DNA of 64,000 bases, taken from contig JACKAQ010000001.1 in the NCBI GenBank assembly GCA_020634975.1, forward strand, positions 1,674,001-1,738,000, written 5' to 3'. The notes beneath the pieces were generated by a model. It did no database searches and was not told where the DNA came from. It saw nothing but the letters and a program-made list of their open reading frames with translations. This document shows, piece by piece, positions 16,845 to 26,288 of this stretch. Position numbers and translations under genes: made by a program. The DNA comes from JACKAQ01 sp020634975 [NCBI: Calditrichia bacterium] (GTDB lineage Bacteria; Calditrichota; Calditrichia; RBG-13-44-9). Positions within the stretch are counted from its first letter, which is position 1. Each line of letters opens with the position of its first letter.

Positions 16845-19838
16845 ATGCAAAATCCGCGAATGATTTTCCGTTGCATGACCATTTTGATTTTCTTTTGGGC
16901 TAACCTGTTGTTTTCCCAAACGTTACTAAATGTTTACGAATTGCCGGGCGAAGCGTATTTCAACTCGGCATACGGGCTGACCTCCGACAGTTCGTCCATC
17001 TGGTTGTCCAGCGGCAGCACCAGCGCGGGCAACGCCGGCCAGTTGACCCGATTTGATTTGAACGGCAACCAGACCGGCACCATCCCAACAACGCTCGGCT
17101 CGTCGCAGGGATTGACGTGGACGGGCACACATTTCTGGTATTTCCGGCGCGCCACCACCGCGACATCCGCGTTCGTGAAACTGCTGCCGGACGGCACGCC
17201 GGTGGACACGATTCTCACCGGCACCAATTACGTCAGCGGGCTGTGCTGGGATGGCGACGGGCTGTGGTATTCGCTGTATTATCCCAACGAGGACGCCGCG
17301 CTGTATAAAATGGATGTGACCACCCAAACGATTGTCGATACCATTCAAACGCTCGGTGATCAGCCGCAGGGCATCGCGTTCGACGGACAGTTTTTTTATT
17401 ACGCAATGGACAACAACGACGGCGACGCCGAGAACATCTACATTTATGATCCCGCCAAATCCGATACGGTCGGGCTGATCCCAATTGCCGACCCGATTTC
17501 CACCAGTCCTCGCGGGCTGGCGTGGGACGGCAATCATCTGTGGCTGGTGGCCGATCCTGTGGGAACGGCGCAGCGGGCGCTGTTCGAATTCGAGATTTCC
17601 GGCGGCGGCGCGGGCAATATCGACCTGCTGACATCGCTGCTCAATTTCGGGCTGACGGAGGTTGCCACGGTCGATTCAGTCGCGCTGAATATTTTGAACA
17701 TCGGCAACGGCACGCTCACCGTCGACAATATTTCTTTCGATAACCCATTGTTTTTTATTGAAAACGACTTGCTGCCGATCAACATTCCGGCAAGCGGAAA
17801 CCAGACAGTTTGGGTTTATTTTTCGCCGGACACTGCGGGCAACCAATCCGGCACGATGAGCATTTTCAGCAACGATCCGGCGGAACCGGAAGCGCAACTG
17901 AGCCTCACCGCACGCGGGATGTTCAGCAATCCGACCATCGGTTTGATCGCGGATTCGCACGATTTCGGGAACATCTGGGTCGGGCAGGAAGGCATCGTCG
18001 AATGGGAATTGCAGGTGGTCAACGAAGGCATTTCAACGCTGAATATCGAGGGGTTCAGCAACAACGATCCGGCATTTTATCTCGAACCGACGCCGACGAT
18101 CTGGATTATTTCGCCCGGTGATACGTTTGATGTGACGGTGTTTTTCTCGCCAAGCGAAGGTCAGGTTTATCTGGATACACTCACGCTGTCCAGTTTTGAT
18201 GTGACTGTGGCATCGCAAAAAATTGCGTTGCGCGGCACGGGCGTCAGCGGTCCGTTCAATGGCGGCTATCAATATTTTGAATATCAGGTGCCCGATCATC
18301 CCGCGACCAGTTTTAACGAATATCGCCCGCTGGCGCTGAAAACCATTGCCGATCTCACCGGCGACGGCATTCGGGAAATCGTGCTCTGCACCCGTAATTA
18401 CTGGACGATCTGTCTCGATGGTGCAAGCGCCGATAAAGGCATCGAGCTGTGGCGGTTTTCCAGCTACATTTCCAATTCCAGTGCGGGCGCCATCGGCAAT
18501 ACGAATGATTTGCCACCGCAACAGCGCGCACTGGCGATCGCGAACGATCTCAACGGCGACGGATTTGAGGATGTGGTCATCGGCACCGGCGGCGGAAACG
18601 AGCGTGTTTATGCGCTGGACGGGCAAACCGGTGAAATTATTTGGGATTTCGGCACCGACGACCCCAACCAGTTTGGATTGGGCGACATCACCGGCGTTGT
18701 GGCTGTTGACGATTTCAACGGCGATGGCGTAAACGATATTTTGGCAACTGGCAGCGCCACGGACAACGGACTCGGCGGACGCCGGACAGTTTACCTTTTC
18801 GACGGGACAAACGGGCAAATTTTGTGGTCGCGGTTTGTCGGCAGCTTTTTGCGGATGGGCGCCGCCATCGGTGACGTAAACGGCAACGGCAGCTACGATG
18901 TGGTGGTTGCCACCGGCGCCGGTACCCAAAATACATACGCGATTATTGCGTACGATCCGGTTTCCGGCGCATCGCTGTGGAATTTTCCGATTGGTGAACC
19001 AGCTGGCGGCGGGCGGGAAGTGATCCGTTACGACGTGCCCGGCGAAACCGCGGATGTGATCGCAGGTGCATATTTTTCAACGGTTTACCGCATCGATAGC
19101 GAAACAGGAAATATGGTTTGGCAATTTTCCGGCGGCTTTTCGGCGGTGAACCAGATCCGCATCATCGAGGATCTCGATGACGACGGGCTGGACGATTTGC
19201 TGATTTCCACCTTCAGCAGCAATTTTTACTGCGTGAGCGGCGCAGATGGCAGCATCATTTGGCAAACGCTGCTCGGCGATTTCAGTTGGAGCGGACACGC
19301 CATTCGCGATCTCACCGGCGATGGCATTCAGGATGTGCTCGTTGCCAATCGCAACGATAATTTATACATGCTCAACGGCACAGACGGCACTATTTTCGAT
19401 TCGTTTGATATGAAAAGCGATTTTCTGCAGGGCGCAACGCTGGTTTTTCCGCACGAAGATTTGGATGGCAACGGCTCCGTCGATATCCTCGGCGCAGCGG
19501 ATGACGGGCGATTGGTGGCGATTTCCGGCGGCACTTCTGCACTCGCGATCGACGATTCGCCAACGGCAATGCCGAGCGATTACGCGCTGTCGCAGAATTA
19601 CCCGAATCCATTCAACCCCGGAACGGCGTTTTCCGTTTCGCTGCCGGAGCGGGCGGACGTTCAGATAACGGTGTTCAACATGCTCGGGCAAAACGTTGCG
19701 GAGCTGTTCAACGGCAAGCTTGCCGCCGGACAGCACGAATTTGCGTTCGACGCAAACCAGTTGCCGAGCGGCGTTTATTTCTATCGCGTTAGCGCAAACC
19801 AGTTTGTGCAAACCCGGAAAATGCTGCTGGTTCGCTAA
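16845..19838 (+). CDS. Secreted beta-propeller/ASH/FG-GAP protein with T9SS type A sorting domain
   Basis: The 997-aa protein has a signal peptide (to about residue 24), an NHL- or YncE-like propeller region (30-245), two ASH/HYDIN-like Ig repeats (about 250-355 and 361-465; each with LNFG or HDFG and FSNDPAEPE-type ends), an FG-GAP/PQQ-like propeller with repeated calcium-loop motifs DLNGDGFEDV, DFNGDGVNDI, DLDDDGLDDL and DLDGNGSVDI (468-890), and a T9SS tail at about 912-997 (QNYPNPFNPGT, FNMLGQNV, SGVYFYRV). It is likely secreted and surface-anchored by T9SS, perhaps in adhesion or polymer binding; no catalytic motif is seen. It appears monocistronic. Confidence 0.85.
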   Translation: MQNPRMIFRCMTILIFFWANLLFSQTLLNVYELPGEAYFNSAYGLTSDSSSIWLSSGSTSAGNAGQLTRFDLNGNQTGTIPTTLGSSQGLTWTGTHFWYFRRATTATSAFVKLLPDGTPVDTILTGTNYVSGLCWDGDGLWYSLYYPNEDAALYKMDVTTQTIVDTIQTLGDQPQGIAFDGQFFYYAMDNNDGDAENIYIYDPAKSDTVGLIPIADPISTSPRGLAWDGNHLWLVADPVGTAQRALFEFEISGGGAGNIDLLTSLLNFGLTEVATVDSVALNILNIGNGTLTVDNISFDNPLFFIENDLLPINIPASGNQTVWVYFSPDTAGNQSGTMSIFSNDPAEPEAQLSLTARGMFSNPTIGLIADSHDFGNIWVGQEGIVEWELQVVNEGISTLNIEGFSNNDPAFYLEPTPTIWIISPGDTFDVTVFFSPSEGQVYLDTLTLSSFDVTVASQKIALRGTGVSGPFNGGYQYFEYQVPDHPATSFNEYRPLALKTIADLTGDGIREIVLCTRNYWTICLDGASADKGIELWRFSSYISNSSAGAIGNTNDLPPQQRALAIANDLNGDGFEDVVIGTGGGNERVYALDGQTGEIIWDFGTDDPNQFGLGDITGVVAVDDFNGDGVNDILATGSATDNGLGGRRTVYLFDGTNGQILWSRFVGSFLRMGAAIGDVNGNGSYDVVVATGAGTQNTYAIIAYDPVSGASLWNFPIGEPAGGGREVIRYDVPGETADVIAGAYFSTVYRIDSETGNMVWQFSGGFSAVNQIRIIEDLDDDGLDDLLISTFSSNFYCVSGADGSIIWQTLLGDFSWSGHAIRDLTGDGIQDVLVANRNDNLYMLNGTDGTIFDSFDMKSDFLQGATLVFPHEDLDGNGSVDILGAADDGRLVAISGGTSALAIDDSPTAMPSDYALSQNYPNPFNPGTAFSVSLPERADVQITVFNMLGQNVAELFNGKLAAGQHEFAFDANQLPSGVYFYRVSANQFVQTRKMLLVR

Positions 19839-19914
19839 CCGGAGACAATTGAGTTGGATTTCCACAATTGTCCATTTATATTACATGTAGTAAATATTAC
19901 AAATGGAGAATCCG

Positions 19915-20157
19915 ATGGCTGTTATGAGTATCCGACTCGATGACCAGAAGCGCAAAGCGCTCAAAATAATCGCTTCTGTCGAAGGCAAAACGATGGGTAA
20001 TTTGGTTGAGGATTGGATTGAAAACTATATCAATGAAAACAAGGAACGCCTTGCCGGATTGCTGGAACAGGATGACATCAGCGAAGTGATGCGAATGTCC
20101 GAATCTACTTTTGCGGAATGGGACAATCCGGAAGACGAAATTTATGATCACCTGTAA
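19915..20157 (+). CDS. Ribbon-helix-helix-type antitoxin
   Basis: This 80-aa protein begins MAVMSIRLDDQKRKALKIIA, a typical ribbon-helix-helix DNA-binding strand plus helix, and has an acidic C-terminal tail (DISEVMRMSESTFAEWDNPEDE) suited to wrapping a toxin. GGAG 6-7 bases before the ATG at 19915 favours this start over the ATG at 19903. The frame overlaps the downstream MazF-like gene by 14 bases, the usual coupling in type II toxin-antitoxin operons. The antitoxin would neutralise the toxin and repress its own promoter. Assignment rests on fold pattern and context. Confidence 0.78.
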   Translation: MAVMSIRLDDQKRKALKIIASVEGKTMGNLVEDWIENYINENKERLAGLLEQDDISEVMRMSESTFAEWDNPEDEIYDHL

Positions 20158-20482
20158 AAAATGGGACATTGTGCTGGTGCCGTTCCCGTTTACGGATTTA
20201 TCGACGACCAAAAAGCGCCCAGCACTGATTGTGTCTCCGACCGAATACAATCATGGAAATGAAATCGTCATCGCGTTTGTGACGAGCAATTTGAAATCCG
20301 AAAGAACGAGCGATCATATCATCCGCGAATGGCAATTGGCCAAATTGCCCAAACCGTCACTTATCCGTATGCGCTTTGCAACAATTGACAGAAAAATGGT
20401 TATCAAAACAATTGGTAAATTGAACGGAGCGGACATCACCGAATTCGCCGGAAAAATTGCTTCATTTTGCGGCGGTAATTGA
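20144..20482 (+). CDS. MazF/PemK-family endoribonuclease toxin
   Basis: The 112-aa product carries the MazF/PemK hallmarks: GDIVLVPFPFTD-like start (here WDIVLVPFPFTDLS), KKRPALIVS, and a central strand region ending FATIDRKMVIKTIGKL. Members cleave mRNA and inhibit translation until bound by the antitoxin. The open frame starts 11 codons earlier, but the ATG at 20144, overlapping the end of the antitoxin gene, gives the family-typical N-terminus (MITCKKWDIV). Together with the upstream RHH protein it forms a complete-looking type II module. Confidence 0.85.
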   Translation: MITCKKWDIVLVPFPFTDLSTTKKRPALIVSPTEYNHGNEIVIAFVTSNLKSERTSDHIIREWQLAKLPKPSLIRMRFATIDRKMVIKTIGKLNGADITEFAGKIASFCGGN

Positions 20483-20553
20483 TTTTTAGCCGGCTCGATA
20501 ACATCCGCAATTTGCAGCACTGTTATGCGATGGTTGTTCGATGCGAAAAGGGC

Positions 20554-21234
20554 TCAGCGGGTCAATTTGGGAAGTTTCGGGTGCGGTTTTTTGCGATATT
20601 CCAGCTCGGCAATCGCTTCCTCAATTTCGCTGCGGGGCAAATTTCCGGCGCTCAGTTCGGCGTCGCTCCGCCGGAGCAAATCGCGCAAAAAATCCTGCGC
20701 GTCGTCGATCGAAATAAACTGCTGCGCCACTTGCTCAAACAACACATCTTCGCATTTGGCGAATGCGCCGAGCGTTTCGTTATAATCGCGGAGCGCGCCC
20801 AAAATTCCGGCTGTCCGCGATTCTACCGGAACGGCTGCCAGCATTTCCGGAAACGCGGCGGCAAATTCCGTTTCCCGCAGCACCGGACTTTCTTCCAGCG
20901 CTATCGTCAATAAAAACAACGCTTTTTGATTGAGCAGCAATCGCCGGTTTTCATCCAGTTCATCCGCAAAACGGCTGGCTTTCTCGCGCAGAAACATCGC
21001 AGCGGCGAGGCATTTTCCAGCGTCCAGTTCCGCATCCGGTTGAAAAAACTTGCGCAGCGCAGGCTCATCCAGCGCATCCAGCAGTTTCAAATCGAAGCCC
21101 AGCAAGGTTTTCCCGCCGGTTTCGAAGTGTTGTTCCAACCCACGGCGATCACCCGTTTGTTCCGCCTGCAAAATCGCCCGAAGCGCTTTTCCCAACTGCT
21201 CAATTAATCTGCGCACATAATCACTTTGAATCAT
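20554..21234 (-). CDS. DUF6483-like hypothetical protein
   Basis: This 226-aa, largely helical, soluble protein starts MIQSDYVRRLIEQLGKALRA, which resembles the N-terminal helix of DUF6483 proteins known mainly by sequence. It is Ala-, Leu- and Glu-rich with TPR-like helix pairs and a basic tail (YRKKPHPKLPKLTR). No catalytic motif, signal peptide or membrane segment is visible. It is convergent with the toxin-antitoxin pair and divergent from the small membrane protein at 21397. Function unknown; the DUF assignment is from memory of the N-terminal pattern and only moderately sure. Confidence 0.6.
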   Translation of the reverse strand: MIQSDYVRRLIEQLGKALRAILQAEQTGDRRGLEQHFETGGKTLLGFDLKLLDALDEPALRKFFQPDAELDAGKCLAAAMFLREKASRFADELDENRRLLLNQKALFLLTIALEESPVLRETEFAAAFPEMLAAVPVESRTAGILGALRDYNETLGAFAKCEDVLFEQVAQQFISIDDAQDFLRDLLRRSDAELSAGNLPRSEIEEAIAELEYRKKPHPKLPKLTR

Positions 21235-21396
21235 AATTTCCGGCTCGCCCAGTTTTTCCGATAGTCGTTTGGTTTTTGCGAAAACTTGCTTATTTTTTCA
21301 GGTTTGCCATTCGCAATTGGCAATCTTAACCAGTGGAATGTAGAATGCCCGGAATCCGGTTTCAACCAAAAAATCGAATAACATACTGACAATTTT

Positions 21397-21642
21397 ATGA
21401 AAAAATACAAACTTGCGATAGATATTTTCGGCTGGATCGGTATGGTGCTGATTCTCGTTGCATACGGCTTGATTACGTTGAAAATGGTGGATAGCTCATC
21501 GGTGAATTATCAATTGATGAACGCCGCCGGCAGCGTTGGGTTGATTGCAAATGCGCTGTTTTACAAAGCATATCCGCTGTTTATTTTGAACGTTATTTGG
21601 GAATTGATTGCCCTGTACGGACTGTACACAAGTCTTTTTTAA
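21397..21642 (+). CDS. Small membrane protein of the CBU_0592 type
   Basis: The 81-aa protein has three hydrophobic helices (about 8-27, 38-55 and 58-77) with conserved-looking ILVAYGLITLKMV, YQLMNAAGSVGLIANALF and NVIWELIALYGLY, the pattern of the small CBU_0592-like family of unknown function. It lies 35 bases ahead of the uridine kinase gene and may be cotranscribed with it. No strong ribosome-binding site is visible before the ATG. Confidence 0.65.
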   Translation: MKKYKLAIDIFGWIGMVLILVAYGLITLKMVDSSSVNYQLMNAAGSVGLIANALFYKAYPLFILNVIWELIALYGLYTSLF

Positions 21643-21677
21643 GTATCTGTTTTAACAATAGTTAGGTTGATTATCAA

Positions 21678-22304
21678 ATGGAAAAACATGGCATTTTAAT
21701 TGGACTTGGCGGGGCGAGCGGCTCCGGAAAAACACTGGTTGCCAAAACGCTGCACCGTTCGCTCGGTTCGGACAAAGTGGCGATTATTCAGGAAGATGCG
21801 TATTATCGCGATTTGGGCGATATGCCCATCGAGGAACGCGCCAAATTCAACTACGATCACCCGGATGCGTTCGACCACGGTTTGCTGATTTCGCACTGCC
21901 ACCAGATGCTCAACGGCGAAGTGATCGAGCAGCCCATTTACGATTACAAAACGCATTCGCGAACCAGCGAAACCCGGAAAATCGGACCGCACCAGATTAT
22001 TATTTTAGAAGGTATTTTGATTTTGGCGATTCCCGGATTGCGGGATTTGATGGACATCAAAATTTTTGTGGATACAGACCCGGACATCTGTCTGATTCGC
22101 CGGTTGCAGCGGGATATAAACGAACGCGGGCGCTCGGTGGATTCGGTGCTGGCGCAATATCAGGAAACGGTTCGCCCGATGTATCTGCAATTTATCGAGC
22201 CGTCCAAACGCTATGCGGATATCATTATTCCGCGCGGCGGTCGAAATCACATCGCCATTGATATCGTGAAAAGCAAAATCACTCAGCTACTCGGTGAGTC
22301 GTAA
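21678..22304 (+). CDS. udk: Uridine kinase
   Basis: The 208-aa protein phosphorylates uridine and cytidine in pyrimidine salvage. It shows the P-loop GGASGSGKT, IIQEDAYYRD (base and magnesium contacts), FNYDHPDAFD, PIYDYKTHSRT and the lid-type RRLQRDINERGR, all in canonical order and at normal length. The 3' end overlaps the convergent crtW gene by 26 bases. Confidence 0.95.
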   Translation: MEKHGILIGLGGASGSGKTLVAKTLHRSLGSDKVAIIQEDAYYRDLGDMPIEERAKFNYDHPDAFDHGLLISHCHQMLNGEVIEQPIYDYKTHSRTSETRKIGPHQIIILEGILILAIPGLRDLMDIKIFVDTDPDICLIRRLQRDINERGRSVDSVLAQYQETVRPMYLQFIEPSKRYADIIIPRGGRNHIAIDIVKSKITQLLGES

Positions 22305-23025
22305 CCGCATTTTTGCGCGTTGCCGGCAATTTCCACCACGGCACATGCGGATACGCATGGTGCTCCCAATGATACCCGCCAAAATGATAGCACGTCAACA
22401 ATGACAGCAACGGACTGAACGAATTGCTTCGCGCCCGGTGCTCATCGCTAAAACCGGCTTCTTCCTCGCGATGTGGCAAAAACGTTCCAAAATAAAACAA
22501 TTGGAACGTGCTTAACAGCGAGGGAATCACCCAAAACAACACCAGATTGAGCGCCGGAACGCCGGCCACATGTTCCAGCACATTGAAAATCAACGCCATT
22601 CCGGCAACCTGCCACCAGCTAATGTAACTCCACAAAAAATGGCCGTACCAGCTCAGAAACTGCGGGTGCTCGCCATCGTGAAAATCGGGATCGTCGCCGC
22701 TGGCGGGATGGCGGTGGTGCTCCCAATGTTTTTCGTGCAATTTGTTGAATGAAAACAACGCATACAGCGCAACGCAAAGCGTGCCGATGGCATTGTTCAA
22801 CCCGTGATTGGCGGGCGTTACGCAGCCGTGCATCGCATCGTGCGCGGTGATGAACAAACCGGTGTACAGAAAAATTTGCAGCACAATACCCAACGGCACC
22901 AGCGCCAACGGCAGCGCACTCAAATCGCGGGAAACCCAGAAAACCAAATTCGCCGCCCACAGCAAAATAATTCCTGCGGCGATGGCAAATCCGGTTCGGG
23001 AAATTTGTTGTTTGTCGTATTTCAT
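22279..23025 (-). CDS. crtW: Beta-carotene ketolase, CrtW type
   Basis: The 248-aa membrane di-iron oxygenase has the CrtW/fatty-acid-hydroxylase histidine boxes ITAHDAMHG (residues 59-67), LHEKHWEHHRHP and YHWEHHAYP, with FGTFLPHRE between, and four hydrophobic stretches. It should oxidise C4 of a beta-ionone ring to a keto group. It is the last gene of the ten-gene carotenoid operon, 48 bases after cruF. With a CruF hydratase and glycosyltransferase present, the likely substrate is a monocyclic carotenoid. No hydroxylase (CrtZ) is found nearby. Confidence 0.88.
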   Translation of the reverse strand: MKYDKQQISRTGFAIAAGIILLWAANLVFWVSRDLSALPLALVPLGIVLQIFLYTGLFITAHDAMHGCVTPANHGLNNAIGTLCVALYALFSFNKLHEKHWEHHRHPASGDDPDFHDGEHPQFLSWYGHFLWSYISWWQVAGMALIFNVLEHVAGVPALNLVLFWVIPSLLSTFQLFYFGTFLPHREEEAGFSDEHRARSNSFSPLLSLLTCYHFGGYHWEHHAYPHVPWWKLPATRKNAVTTHRVAE

Positions 23026-23073
23026 TTTTTAAAGGATAAAGGATAAGTGATAAAAGATAAATTTTTGGTTTTG

Positions 23074-23769
23074 TCAGGCAAAAAGCACTATTGCGAAATA
23101 TAGAAATTGCGCAACATACGCATGAAACGCGATTTTTGGCAGCGATTGGCGAAACAGTTGCCACCGGAACGCAATGCCCGCAAAAACGGCGCTAACCACA
23201 AACCATGCGAGATAATTTTTCAGCGGAACAGTTGCGCCGAACCAGTGCCAGTAGTTGAGGCGAATCGCAGCGGGTTCCATCACCGCGTCGAACAGCACCA
23301 TCAGCACACCGATAGCGACGACGAACAGCGGCAGATTTGCAAGCCATTTTTGGGGTAACAATCGCTGCGCAACCGCAACGGACGAAATCAGCATCACCAG
23401 CCAGGCAAAACCGATGGCAACGGGCACACTGCCGATTTGCGGCTGGAGCGTTGCGCCGTATTCGTAACTCCCGAAAATTTCGCCGGTGTGAACGCCCGCA
23501 AATTCAATCCAAAATGTTGCCAAAACGACTGCGCTGCACCATATCGCAAATTTCCGGCGAATGCCGGAATCCGCGAAAATTTGCCACACTTCCCACGCCA
23601 CCCACAGCGCCAATCCGGTAATTACCGCGCCGGCGGAAATGCGCATCACCGTTTGGAAAACGCCGAGCACATGCCACAATCCGCCCGCCAGCAGAAAAAA
23701 ATACAGCCCGCCGATTTTCAGCATTTCGGCATTGCGCCAGTTATTTTCGATACGTAATTCTTTGTTCAT
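23074..23769 (-). CDS. cruF: Carotenoid 1,2-hydratase, CruF family
   Basis: The 231-aa polytopic protein matches the DUF422/CruF family, which hydrates the C1',2' double bond of the acyclic psi end of gamma-carotene or bisanhydrobacterioruberin. Family segments include GVHTGEIFGSYEYGATL, VPVAIGFAWLVM and VLMVLFDAVMEPAA with six to seven membrane helices. The frame extends 42 codons further upstream inside the neighbouring gene; the ATG at 23769 (MNKELRIE) follows that gene's stop and is chosen. The new hydroxyl is the expected acceptor for the operon's glycosyltransferase. Confidence 0.85.
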   Translation of the reverse strand: MNKELRIENNWRNAEMLKIGGLYFFLLAGGLWHVLGVFQTVMRISAGAVITGLALWVAWEVWQIFADSGIRRKFAIWCSAVVLATFWIEFAGVHTGEIFGSYEYGATLQPQIGSVPVAIGFAWLVMLISSVAVAQRLLPQKWLANLPLFVVAIGVLMVLFDAVMEPAAIRLNYWHWFGATVPLKNYLAWFVVSAVFAGIAFRWQLFRQSLPKIAFHAYVAQFLYFAIVLFA

Positions 23770-23788
23770 ATTGGGTTTACTAAATTTT

Positions 23789-24301
23789 TCATCGCCGGGA
23801 ATAAGTGAGTTGCACCAAACCCGTGTTGAAAATCTGGCAATTTTCGAACGCCAGATCTTGCCGGGAAAATCCCGCCGGAAACAGCGGAATGCCATCGCCG
23901 AGCAGCACCGGATGCACGGAAATCACAAACTCATCGATCAAGTTTTGCTGCAAAAATGCCATAGTCAACTGCGCGCCGCCAACCAGCCAAATATCTTTTC
24001 CCGGCTGGGCTTTCAGCGATTGCACAACAGCGGCGATATCATCATCCACAAATGTCACATGTTGCGTTTTTTGCCCGGCTTTACTCCGGGAAAACACGAT
24101 CCCTTTTTGATCGGGATAGGGATATTCGCCAAAAGACTGCGCGACATCGAAGGTTTTTCGCCCCATAATTACCGTGTCCACCCCGGCGATAAAATCGTCG
24201 TAACCATAATCGCGATCGGTAAACAGCCAGTCGATTTCGTGATTTTTTCCGGCGATATAATTATCCAAACTACAGGCGATAAACAGCACAACTTTTCGCA
24301 T
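23789..24301 (-). CDS. Dihydrofolate reductase-fold protein (RibD C-terminal-like)
   Basis: The 170-aa product belongs to the DHFR/RibD_C superfamily typified by YyaP: MRKVVLFIACSLDNYIAG at the N-terminus, VIMGRKTFD, and WLVGGAQLTMAFLQQ (NADPH-binding region). These proteins are predicted NAD(P)H-dependent reductases with mostly unknown substrates. It sits inside the carotenoid operon, 12 bases after the glycosyltransferase and 19 bases before cruF, yet no carotenoid step is known to need it, so it may be a passenger or serve redox or pterin needs of the light-induced response. Confidence 0.8.
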   Translation of the reverse strand: MRKVVLFIACSLDNYIAGKNHEIDWLFTDRDYGYDDFIAGVDTVIMGRKTFDVAQSFGEYPYPDQKGIVFSRSKAGQKTQHVTFVDDDIAAVVQSLKAQPGKDIWLVGGAQLTMAFLQQNLIDEFVISVHPVLLGDGIPLFPAGFSRQDLAFENCQIFNTGLVQLTYSRR

Positions 24302-24313
24302 AAGTTAGTCTTT

Positions 24314-25456
24314 CTATTGAATTTGTTCGTGAAGCATCGCATCCGGTTTGGAGCGAATTTCGCGCCCTTTCCAGCGAATGCCGCCATTTCGATATTGCCA
24401 CAGCGAGCGAAAAGCGATCGCACAAACCAGCAGCACGCCAAACGGATGCGCCAACATTCCCCAACCGCCGGAAATGCCAAAACGCCACCCGGCGATGATG
24501 CGGATCGCCAACAACAGCGCAACTGCGACAATGCCCAAATTCGCAACGCCCGGAACAAATAGCAAGCCAAAAGGCAGAACACCGGTGAACAACAGAACGC
24601 CAAGCAACAGCACCAAACCACTCAACCGGTAATTAACGATGCCGAACAAATTCTTCGAAAATCCCTGAAAAACCTCATCTGCCGAATGATACATCCGGCA
24701 ACGAATCACGTCGGCAGCCGAAACCGCCAACTGATTGATATGTTTAGATTTAGCTAATCGTCCCAAACACATGTCTTCCACAATTTCGCTGCGAACGGCT
24801 GTGTGTCCGCCGAGCTTTTCGTATGCGTCGCGGGTGAACGCAATCCACTGGCCGTTCGCCGCAACAGTCGATTGCGATCGTGAAAATCGCGTGAGCCACA
24901 GCGGCAGCGAGCTGTAAACGAGCAAATAAATGAGCGGCACCGCCAGTTTTTCCGCCCATGTGCCGGTTGTCTGCGTTAAAAAAGCGGTGAGCATGCCGAG
25001 TTGCTGGCGCTGCATCCAACCCACGGTTCCGCGAATCGCCGACGGTTGGTGGCGAGTGTCCGCATCCGCGAAAATTAAAATATCGCCGCTGGCGGCTTCG
25101 CTCAACTGGTGACACGCCCAGTTTTTCCCGAGCCAACCATCGGGCAGCGGCGCACCGGAAATGAGTCGCAAATTTGGGGATCGCTGTTGCCAGCGGTGGG
25201 CAATTTCTGCGGTTTCGTCGGTCGAATGATCATCCAACACAATTATTTCAACATCCGGGTAATCTTGCGCCAGCAAACCGCTCAGGCAGTTGCCGATATT
25301 TTCCGCTTCGTTGCGCGCCGGAACCAGCACGGAAACCCGTGGAAACGCGACCGGTTGCGGCGATTTTCGCAATTGCGGCGCCGTAATCGCGTTGAAGATA
25401 GTGATGAGCAACAGCAGGCTCAGCACACCCAATACAATGTAGCCAAGTGTAATCAT
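24314..25456 (-). CDS. Family 2 glycosyltransferase, probable carotenoid glycosyltransferase (CruC/CrtQ-like)
   Basis: The 380-aa protein has an N-terminal anchor (residues 1-25), a GT-A domain with VSVLVPARNEAENI, IIVLDDHSTDET and the DxD-bearing LIFADADTRH, an acceptor-region ANGQWIAFTRDAYEKLGG and VEDMCLG, and three to four C-terminal helices. This layout is shared by hopanoid-associated HpnB and carotenoid CruC/CrtQ enzymes. The operon position between the acyltransferase (4-base ATGA overlap) and cruF argues for glycosylation of the hydroxylated carotenoid end. The donor sugar cannot be told. Confidence 0.8.
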   Translation of the reverse strand: MITLGYIVLGVLSLLLLITIFNAITAPQLRKSPQPVAFPRVSVLVPARNEAENIGNCLSGLLAQDYPDVEIIVLDDHSTDETAEIAHRWQQRSPNLRLISGAPLPDGWLGKNWACHQLSEAASGDILIFADADTRHQPSAIRGTVGWMQRQQLGMLTAFLTQTTGTWAEKLAVPLIYLLVYSSLPLWLTRFSRSQSTVAANGQWIAFTRDAYEKLGGHTAVRSEIVEDMCLGRLAKSKHINQLAVSAADVIRCRMYHSADEVFQGFSKNLFGIVNYRLSGLVLLLGVLLFTGVLPFGLLFVPGVANLGIVAVALLLAIRIIAGWRFGISGGWGMLAHPFGVLLVCAIAFRSLWQYRNGGIRWKGREIRSKPDAMLHEQIQ

Positions 25457-26205
25457 TTCAATAAATTAACAGGTTTATTTAAGAGCTCAATATCGCGGGA
25501 AAAATTGCCGGTGATGCTGATGTCTTTCGAACGCTCAGGAATTGCGGTCAGCAAGTTGCAACCGATTTCGCCGGTTTCGATTTGCTGGCTCAAATCCTGA
25601 AGCACATGCTCTTCAATTTCTTCCAGCCACTGCATTCCGGGAAAGCTGTCACGGCAAAAAACGTGATTTTTGCCGAACAACAAATGGGCGTCGGGCAGTT
25701 GTTTGCCCAAAAATTCGCAGCGGATCGCCAATGGCAGCACATTCACCCGACCATCGTATTTTTGGAGAATGCGCTCGACGCCGTTTTTGTAGCCGAGCGG
25801 CCGTCGCATATTTGGCAGTAATTCGCCCTGCGGAAATATCGTGATCAGCGGATGCGAATCCATCGCCAACAAAGATCGCGCATAAGCCATTGTTTTTATG
25901 ACACTTTTAGGATTTTCCTGAGTGATGCCAAATGCCCCGACTTTCCGGAAAAACGGGTATTTTTTAAGCTCACGTTCCAGCATCAGCAAATAAAACGGGC
26001 GTTGAAACAGTTGTTTATTGAGCCAATACGCAAAAAATCCGTCCCACCAGGTGCTGTGGTTGGGCAGCAGCAAAACGGGCAAATCCGGCGCCAAATCCGG
26101 CACATCGCCGAGCAGTTGAACGCTGTTGAAACTGCGTTTCATCAACCGCTTCAGATACTTCGAAAAAACGATGTTTGCCCAACGGGCGGGTTTGGCTGGA
26201 ATCAT
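25453..26205 (-). CDS. PlsC-family acyltransferase, probable carotenoid glycoside acyltransferase (CruD/CrtO-like)
   Basis: The 250-aa protein shows acyltransferase blocks NHSTWWD (HxxxxD catalytic motif) and IFPQGE (substrate-binding) with LPLAIRCEF later, and lacks a long N-terminal anchor. Related enzymes in Chlorobi (CruD) and staphylococci (CrtO) esterify the sugar of glycosyl carotenoids with a fatty acid. Translational coupling to the glycosyltransferase (ATGA overlap at 25453-25456) supports that role over general phospholipid synthesis. The role is inferred from context. Confidence 0.75.
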   Translation of the reverse strand: MIPAKPARWANIVFSKYLKRLMKRSFNSVQLLGDVPDLAPDLPVLLLPNHSTWWDGFFAYWLNKQLFQRPFYLLMLERELKKYPFFRKVGAFGITQENPKSVIKTMAYARSLLAMDSHPLITIFPQGELLPNMRRPLGYKNGVERILQKYDGRVNVLPLAIRCEFLGKQLPDAHLLFGKNHVFCRDSFPGMQWLEEIEEHVLQDLSQQIETGEIGCNLLTAIPERSKDISITGNFSRDIELLNKPVNLLK

Positions 26206-26288
26206 GGGTTGGCTCGATTTTGGTTGCCACTTTTATTGCCGCAACGGCGCGGCGTTCGCAAGGCATCAATTGCAGTAATAATAAGGAA

